A stretch of 10,713 nt of DNA from Methanobacteriota archaeon (GTDB taxonomy: Archaea > Thermoplasmatota > Poseidoniia > Poseidoniales > Thalassarchaeaceae). The notes beneath the pieces were generated by a model. It saw only the letters and a program-made list of their open reading frames with translations, had not been told where the DNA came from and searched no databases. The position numbers were made by a program, and so were the translations under genes. Shown here in pieces: positions 6,346 through 10,713 of the stretch; position 1 is the first letter of the stretch; each line of letters starts with the position of its first letter. The stretch lies in the NCBI GenBank assembly GCA_002731195.1, contig PCAI01000046.1, positions 1-10,713 of the forward strand, read 5' to 3'.

Positions 6346-7702
6346 ATGGTAACAATAGAGATCTAATAACGAACCACTTGCTATATACACCACCAGATGC
6401 TTCCTTGCCCGCAATCATTTCAGTCATCATTTCTCTAATCGCTTCTTTCTTTGAAGCCTTTTTCATGAACCAATTCATTAACCATTTTTTCTTAACTACT
6501 TTTTGAAGAGCATAAGAATTAGTTAATTCAGGACCCAAGGTATCCCAAAGTTTTTGCATATAAATTTCAGCAGATTCTTCACTAAAACCGGAAGAATGTA
6601 AAGAATCATCAAAAATTTCAGCAGTCATTTTAGCTGAAACTAGCGCGTTTCCAATACCTTCACCACTAAAAGGATCAACTAAACTAGCAGCATCTCCAAC
6701 ACACATTGCTCCGGCTGTTGCACTTCTTCTTGGTTGATGTGATGGCGGATTTTTTCTTGGAGAACCAAATGGTAATTGCCATCCCTTTTCACTACCTTCA
6801 ACTAAACTAGCACCAATAAAACGCTCTTTGAAAATAGGATGATTTTCTATTATATTTTTTTGCATCTTTTTCAAAGAGCGTTTTATACCATGTTGCTTTC
6901 TTTGCTCTGAAATAACCATTCCTATGCCAACATTTACTATACCATCATTCACAGGGAATACCCAAAAATATCCAGGATTAACTTCATCGATAAAATGTAT
7001 TTCTATAGATCCTGAGTCACCTTCGCACCCCTTTACATTTGCCCAATATTCTCTATATCCTCCACAATAATGTTCTATGTCTCTCATTGGTTCATCATGT
7101 ATTGATTCAGTAATTGTTTTAGCTACAGGGCAATTATACCCTCCAGCCCCAATGGTTACCAAAGATGTAAAATCTAACTCAAATCCTTCTTTTGTTTTAC
7201 CCCCAACTCCAACTATTTTTTTGACTCCATCCTCTTCATTTATTTTGATATCTTTCACTGAATATCCTTGAATAACACTTCCTCCATGTTCTAGAACTAT
7301 TTCTGTAGCTCTTTTGAACATCATGTAATCAAACTGAATCCTAGGTAGAGAATAACCGGCTTCTAATTTTTCAAAAGCTTCTTTCGGCAAATCTATTTTT
7401 ACATTTTTGCCATTTGACGAACTCATAATTATTGAGTCTACACGGAAATGTGGTGTTTTTTCAATCATTGTTTTGACACCCAATTCTTTTACATGGCGTA
7501 ATGATTTTCCACCTACCGCATCTCCACATATTTTGTCCCTTGGCCATATTTCTTTCTCTAATAGCAGTACTTTTCGACCCTTCATTGCATTATATGAGGC
7601 AGCAGCAGAACCGCCAGGCCCGCCTCCAACAACAATCACATCAAAATGACAGTTATTTTCAGGGATTGCACCTACATTAATTGGTTTAGTCCAGTCCTCC
7701 AT
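6344..7702 (-). CDS. Geranylgeranyl reductase family FAD-dependent oxidoreductase
   Basis: A 452-residue flavoprotein of the family that saturates isoprenoid chains of archaeal ether lipids, chlorophyll side chains or quinones. The FAD Rossmann motif is G26-G-G-P-G-G-S32, with E49 at the end of strand two, then the family's R-D-K-I-C-G-D (55-61). P-G-Y-F-W-V-F-P (243-250) matches the conserved YxWxFP substrate/flavin segment, and G-D-A-A (336-339) followed by GEGIGNAL (347-354) is the second FAD-binding motif. The mid-protein [A]DG-type motif is altered to G-A-G-G-Y-N-C (185-191). The C-terminal part (400-452) is basic and may sit at the membrane. The ATG at 7702 has GGGAG five bases upstream. 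In an archaeon the likely role is reduction of geranylgeranyl groups of membrane lipids or menaquinone, but the family has several paralogues with untested substrates. Confidence 0.93.
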   Translation of the reverse strand: MEDWTKPINVGAIPENNCHFDVIVVGGGPGGSAAASYNAMKGRKVLLLEKEIWPRDKICGDAVGGKSLRHVKELGVKTMIEKTPHFRVDSIIMSSSNGKNVKIDLPKEAFEKLEAGYSLPRIQFDYMMFKRATEIVLEHGGSVIQGYSVKDIKINEEDGVKKIVGVGGKTKEGFELDFTSLVTIGAGGYNCPVAKTITESIHDEPMRDIEHYCGGYREYWANVKGCEGDSGSIEIHFIDEVNPGYFWVFPVNDGIVNVGIGMVISEQRKQHGIKRSLKKMQKNIIENHPIFKERFIGASLVEGSEKGWQLPFGSPRKNPPSHQPRRSATAGAMCVGDAASLVDPFSGEGIGNALVSAKMTAEIFDDSLHSSGFSEESAEIYMQKLWDTLGPELTNSYALQKVVKKKWLMNWFMKKASKKEAIREMMTEMIAGKEASGGVYSKWFVIRSLLLP

Positions 7703-7784
7703 GGCTTCTCCCTATGCTTCGGATAAGGCACATCCATTCAAAGTCTACCATTGACTTGATTCGTTAACCCCCCTTCAGACTAGC
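7703..7784. promoter_or_regulatory. Divergent intergenic region between geranylgeranyl reductase and cutA
   Basis: The 82 bases must hold promoters for both directions, since no gene reads into either start from upstream. Apart from the ribosome site at 7708-7712, I see no convincing TATA box on either strand; the region contains a run of six C (7768-7773) next to GTTAAC. The cutA side has no Shine-Dalgarno sequence, so its mRNA may be leaderless or have a very short leader. Confidence 0.5.
7708..7712 (-). promoter_or_regulatory. Ribosome binding site of the geranylgeranyl reductase gene
   Basis: On the minus strand GGGAG lies five bases before the ATG at 7702, a normal Shine-Dalgarno position that supports this start. 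Confidence 0.6.
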
Positions 7785-8099
7785 ATGGATAAGACAATAT
7801 GGATTGTACAAACAACCCTTCCAGGCGATATGATTGAACCAATAATCGGCTCTTGGTCAGCAGATTTTGTTGATGCTGGATTAACTAAATGTGTACAAAG
7901 AAGTAAGATAACATCGATTTATGAATGGGAAGATAGTATTCATGATTCCAAAGAATGGAGAGTCCAAATGAAAGTAGCAAATCATAATAAAGATACTTTA
8001 ATCAAATTAGTTAAAGAAAAACATCCATACGATTTACCACAAATTATTTGTTGGAAAGTAGAAACAACTACTGATTATGCAAGATGGGTTGAAGAATAA
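7785..8099 (+). CDS. cutA: CutA-like divalent cation tolerance protein
   Basis: A 104-residue protein, the normal CutA1 length. CutA proteins form very stable cytosolic trimers with a ferredoxin-like fold and are linked to copper and other divalent-metal tolerance, though their exact task is debated. Visible family marks are the opening strand IWIVQTT, the L-T-K-C36-V segment matching the usual AACVN, S-I-Y-x-W (44-48), the K-E-W strand (56-58), H80-P-Y-D-L-P (usual HPYExP) and the closing Y-x-x-W (98-101). Differences from well-studied members are the loss of Pro after the Cys segment and Lys-Val instead of Lys-Thr at 63-64. The ATG at 7785 lacks a ribosome site. The gene is followed after 18 bases by a membrane-protein gene on the same strand, probably co-transcribed. 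Confidence 0.9.
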   Translation: MDKTIWIVQTTLPGDMIEPIIGSWSADFVDAGLTKCVQRSKITSIYEWEDSIHDSKEWRVQMKVANHNKDTLIKLVKEKHPYDLPQIICWKVETTTDYARWVEE

Positions 8100-8117
8100 T
8101 ACCTTCACGCATATACA

Positions 8118-8789
8118 ATGGATTGGAACAACCTTCTCAAACCTGCAAAAAAAGTCCCATCTACTAATTGGAGCTCATCGGATCCAATGTCATTGAAACC
8201 AAAAATTAGTACAATGATTATTTTAATCTTAGGTTTGTGGATTTTTGGTACCGGGGATGCAATTATCGTGGCTGCAGGGCTAGGAGTAGCCCCTTGGACG
8301 GTACTAGCTCAAGGTATTTCGGAACAAATAAATTGGACATTGGGGCAAACAACATTCCTTGTAAGTGTCATAGTTCTTTTTTTATGGATTCCAATAAAAG
8401 AAAGGCCGGGCTTAGGAACAATTTTGAACGCTATTTTAATTGCTCTAGCAATAGATGTAATGTTACCATATCTTCCTACTCCGGATATTTATTTTTTACA
8501 AATATTACAGGTATTAATTGGCACAATATTTGTTGGTATTGGCAGTGGTTTGTATTTGACTGCTAATTTAGGTCCGGGCCCTAGAGATGGATGGATGACT
8601 GGTATCCAAAGAATAACTAATGTCCCTATTGCAAAGGTCAGAGCAAGCATCGAGATAATTGTATTATTGTTAGGATATTATCTTGGAGGAACTGTAGGTT
8701 TAGGAACTGTTATTTTTGCACTTTTTATAGGCCATATCGTCGCTATATGCTTACAGATAACTAAAAAAATCGATGAATTTTTTTCCTAA
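8118..8789 (+). CDS. YczE/YitT-like integral membrane protein
   Basis: A 223-residue polytopic membrane protein. Hydrophobic segments lie at about 31-53, 76-92, 101-120, 127-148, 175-195 and 197-213. The glycine-rich piece G-S-G-L-Y-L-T-A-N-L-G-P-G-P-R-D-G (142-158) resembles the conserved core of bacterial YczE/YyaS/YitT membrane proteins, whose function is not established. The first 30 residues are polar and may be cytosolic or partly not translated: ATG at 8118 has no Shine-Dalgarno sequence, while ATG at 8187 (Met24) has a GGAG 13 bases upstream. I keep the longer form because it fits the 18-base gap after cutA. The last codons (K-K-I-D-E-F-F-S) are written on an A7T/AT7 inverted repeat. 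Its TAA abuts the stop codon of the convergent gene with no spacer. Confidence 0.85.
   Translation: MDWNNLLKPAKKVPSTNWSSSDPMSLKPKISTMIILILGLWIFGTGDAIIVAAGLGVAPWTVLAQGISEQINWTLGQTTFLVSVIVLFLWIPIKERPGLGTILNAILIALAIDVMLPYLPTPDIYFLQILQVLIGTIFVGIGSGLYLTANLGPGPRDGWMTGIQRITNVPIAKVRASIEIIVLLLGYYLGGTVGLGTVIFALFIGHIVAICLQITKKIDEFFS
8763..8784. terminator. Candidate bidirectional terminator (A7T / AT7 inverted repeat)
   Basis: AAAAAAAT (8763-8770) and ATTTTTTT (8777-8784) are a perfect eight-base inverted repeat with a six-base loop. Read rightward it ends in T7 three bases before the stop of the membrane-protein gene. Read leftward it gives T7 (8769-8763) about 20 bases past the stop of the cystathionine gamma-lyase gene. 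Oligo-T tracts end transcription in archaea, so this short element could serve both convergent genes. That it lies inside coding sequence is the main doubt. Confidence 0.5.
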
Positions 8790-9947
8790 TTAGATTATCT
8801 TCAATGCGTTTTCAATATCTTTCCATAAATCTTCAAAATCTTCAATTCCGACCGATAAACGAACTAATCCAGGAGTAATTCCTATCTCCTCTCTTCGTTC
8901 TTGAGGAATAGCCGCGTGCGTCATAGACCAAGGATGATTAATCAAACTCTCCACTCCGCCAAGACTTTCAGCAGTTGCAAAAAGTTTTGAAGCAGCGGCA
9001 AATTTCCTAGCCCCTCGCTCTCCACCAACAACTTCTATTGATATCATCCCACCATATCTGCGCATTTGTTTATTGGCAATATCATGGCCGTTATGAGTTT
9101 TCAAACCAGGATAAATAAGTCTTGTTACTTTAGGATGTTGAGAAAGCTTCTCGACAAGTTTTTCTGCATTATCACAATGTCTTTCTACACGTATTGCTAG
9201 TGTTCTAATGCTTCTTAGGGTAAGAAAACAATCCATCGGTGAAGGGACTGCACCCAAGGCATTTTGAAGGAATTTTAACTGTTTATCTAATTCCTCATCT
9301 CGAGTTACTACACACCCTCCTATTAAATCACTATGTCCTGCAATATATTTCGTTGTTGAATGTACAACAATATCTGCACCTTGCTCCAGTGGTCGTTGTA
9401 ACATAGGACTCGCAAAAGTATTATCGACCACTACTACCCAACCATTTTTATGTGCTATATTTGATAATTTTTCAATATCATGAACTTCTAATAATGGATT
9501 GGTTGGACTTTCTAGCCAAAGCATTTTTGTATTTTCTTTAGCACATTTTTCAACATCACCTTCTTTCAATTGACTATATGTGGTTTCAACTCCAAATTTA
9601 TTTAATATTTGATCAAATAAACGCGCCGTACCTCCATATAGGTCAGAAGCTGCTATAATATGACTTCCTGCTTCTAACATCTGTGTAATGGTACTGATTG
9701 CTGCCATGCCCGATGCAAACGATGTCCCATATGCTGCCGTATCAGGAGATTCCAATTCTGCAATAGCTGACTCAACAAGAGCTCTTGTAGGGTTATGTGT
9801 ACGTGCGTATTCATATCCTTTATGAATTCCAAAATCTTCCTGCACATAAGTTGATGTTTGATAAATAGGCATTTGAACTGAACCAGTATTTTTATCAGGA
9901 TCAGCGGAAACATGAACTGATCTAGTAGAATTTCCAATTTTGTCCAT
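8790..9947 (-). CDS. Cystathionine gamma-lyase / gamma-synthase (PLP-dependent, Cys/Met metabolism family)
   Basis: A full-length 385-residue fold-type I PLP enzyme. Y47-x-R49 (phosphate contact from the partner subunit), SFASGMAA (76-83), SDLYGG with Tyr104 (ring stacking), D175 in VVDNT (pyridine nitrogen) and S-T-T-K200 (Schiff-base lysine) are all present, as is SLGGVESL (328-335) with Glu333. Members of this family split cystathionine to cysteine, or make cystathionine from an activated homoserine; sequence alone does not separate the two. The gene directly follows a cystathionine beta-synthase gene with no spacer (TAA then ATG), which favours the lyase role in reverse transsulfuration. 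Cytosolic, expected tetramer. The ATG at 9947 is supported by alignment of the N-terminus with the family (T-R-S-V-H). Its stop touches the stop of the convergent membrane-protein gene. Confidence 0.95.
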   Translation of the reverse strand: MDKIGNSTRSVHVSADPDKNTGSVQMPIYQTSTYVQEDFGIHKGYEYARTHNPTRALVESAIAELESPDTAAYGTSFASGMAAISTITQMLEAGSHIIAASDLYGGTARLFDQILNKFGVETTYSQLKEGDVEKCAKENTKMLWLESPTNPLLEVHDIEKLSNIAHKNGWVVVVDNTFASPMLQRPLEQGADIVVHSTTKYIAGHSDLIGGCVVTRDEELDKQLKFLQNALGAVPSPMDCFLTLRSIRTLAIRVERHCDNAEKLVEKLSQHPKVTRLIYPGLKTHNGHDIANKQMRRYGGMISIEVVGGERGARKFAAASKLFATAESLGGVESLINHPWSMTHAAIPQERREEIGITPGLVRLSVGIEDFEDLWKDIENALKII

Positions 9948-10713
9948 TTACTCGCCCCATTTTGATATATCAAATCCATTCTCTTTGAGCCAATCGTCAT
10001 TGTATAGCTTTGATAAATAAGGACTTCCAGAATCTGGTAAAATAACTACTATCTTAGCCTTTTTATCCAAATTATCCGCCTCCTCTGCTATATCTATTGC
10101 AACCTTTAATGCACCGCCACAAGATCCTCCACAAAATAAACCTTCTACTCTTGCTAATTTTCTACACATTTTAAAACAATCTTCATCATCAACCATTCTT
10201 ATTTGATCAATCACTTCAAAATTTGTAGCAGGAGGGATAAAATCTTCTCCAAAACCTTCTACCTTGTATGTGTGAGGAGTGCCAATCGTACCTCTTTCAA
10301 AATACTCCTTTAGTATTGATCCTTTAGCATCTACTCCCACAATTAGAGGAGCGGGCTTATCTTCATTTTTTGCCTGTATTATTAGAGAATTCCCACATCC
10401 CGATATTGTTCCACCTGTCCCCATTGTTGCAACAAAGTGAGTTAATTCACCTTCAGTTTGTCTCCATATTTCCGGGCCAGTACTATTCATATGTGCTAAA
10501 GGATTAGCCAAGTTAGAATATTGATCTGGATACCAAGAATTTTCTATTTCTCTTGCCAGTCTAGATGCAACTTCATAGTATGATCTCGGATCTTCCTTTT
10601 CAACAGCAGTAGGACAAATATGTACTTCAGCACCAATAGCACGTAACAGATCTATTTTTTCTTGTGCCATTTTATCAGGCATTGTAAAAATGCACTTATA
10701 TCCTCTTTGCGCA
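9948..10713 (-). CDS. Cystathionine beta-synthase (PLP-dependent), 5' end outside the window
   Basis: The frame is open to the right edge; 254 residues are visible and the Met at 10682 is internal, since the upstream residues (A-Q-R-G-Y-K-C-I-F-T) continue the family alignment. The PLP-phosphate loop G-T-G-G-T-I-S-G lies at about 10398-10421, followed by V-G-V-D-A-K-G-S-I-L, V-E-G-F-G-E-D-F-I-P and C-G-G-S-C-G-G, whose Ser should contact the PLP ring. The VGVDxxGSIL and VEGxGxDFIP segments mark cystathionine beta-synthase rather than ordinary cysteine synthase. The catalytic lysine is beyond the edge. The protein stops soon after the catalytic domain, so it lacks the C-terminal CBS-pair domain that binds S-adenosylmethionine in animal enzymes. 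Expected reaction: serine plus homocysteine to cystathionine. It is the upstream partner of the gamma-lyase, with zero gap. Confidence 0.93.
   Translation of the reverse strand, partial: AQRGYKCIFTMPDKMAQEKIDLLRAIGAEVHICPTAVEKEDPRSYYEVASRLAREIENSWYPDQYSNLANPLAHMNSTGPEIWRQTEGELTHFVATMGTGGTISGCGNSLIIQAKNEDKPAPLIVGVDAKGSILKEYFERGTIGTPHTYKVEGFGEDFIPPATNFEVIDQIRMVDDEDCFKMCRKLARVEGLFCGGSCGGALKVAIDIAEEADNLDKKAKIVVILPDSGSPYLSKLYNDDWLKENGFDISKWGE

Noticed and set aside
8237..8566. Plus-strand frame of 109 codons inside the membrane-protein gene
   Set aside because: Out-of-frame shadow, rich in Cys, Asn and Arg and without hydrophobic pattern; the in-frame product has membrane helices and a family motif.
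9674..10000. Minus-strand frame of 108 codons across the junction of the two transsulfuration genes
   Set aside because: It overlaps both clearly recognised enzymes in another frame and shows no family features.
9948..10682. Met at 10682 as the start of the beta-synthase
   Set aside because: The frame continues upstream to the window edge with residues that match the family just before this Met, and a protein starting here would lack the PLP lysine.
1..10713. tRNA, rRNA, CRISPR arrays, insertion sequences, attachment sites or a replication origin
   Set aside because: No such signals were seen; essentially all bases belong to the ten genes and the longest gap is 82 bases.

Overview
The window is a gene-dense, AT-rich piece of prokaryotic DNA, most likely from a marine planktonic euryarchaeon of the Marine Group II (Candidatus Poseidoniales) kind. 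The reasons are a geranylgeranyl-reductase-family flavoprotein, large secreted beta-propeller lipoproteins with a Thr-Gly-Cys lipobox, very short intergenic gaps, and oligo-T tracts where terminators would be expected. This assignment is an inference: no rRNA, tRNA or other phylogenetic marker lies in the window. Ten protein genes fill almost all of it, two of them cut by the window edges. I saw no mobile element, CRISPR array or RNA gene, and no gap longer than 82 bases.

Left block (1-7702, all minus strand, so read right to left): a geranylgeranyl-reductase-family FAD enzyme, a HAD-IIA phosphatase coupled to it through a ribosome binding site that overlaps the upstream stop codon, an unusual fusion of a degenerate isoaspartyl-methyltransferase-like domain to TPR repeats, an extended short-chain dehydrogenase/reductase, and then two tandem paralogous lipoproteins with Asp-box (BNR) propellers. 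The leftmost lipoprotein runs off the window edge. Gaps are 9 to 53 bases, so some or all of this may be one transcript, although the lipoproteins may have their own promoters.

Middle block (7703-8789, plus strand): an 82-base divergent gap, then a CutA-type divalent-cation-tolerance protein and a YczE/YitT-like membrane protein 18 bases apart.

Right block (8790-10713, minus strand): a cystathionine beta-synthase-type enzyme (5' end outside the window) followed with no gap by a cystathionine gamma-lyase/gamma-synthase. Together they look like a reverse transsulfuration pair turning homocysteine and serine into cysteine. The convergent ends of the membrane protein and the gamma-lyase abut exactly, stop codon to stop codon. 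A perfect A7T/AT7 inverted repeat just inside the membrane-protein gene could serve as a bidirectional terminator.

The most interesting items are the diverged lipoprotein pair, which lacks an obvious sialidase active site, the methyltransferase-like/TPR fusion with eroded motifs, the coupled TTG start of the phosphatase, the 19-base palindrome overlapping the reductase start codon, and the compact convergent terminator.
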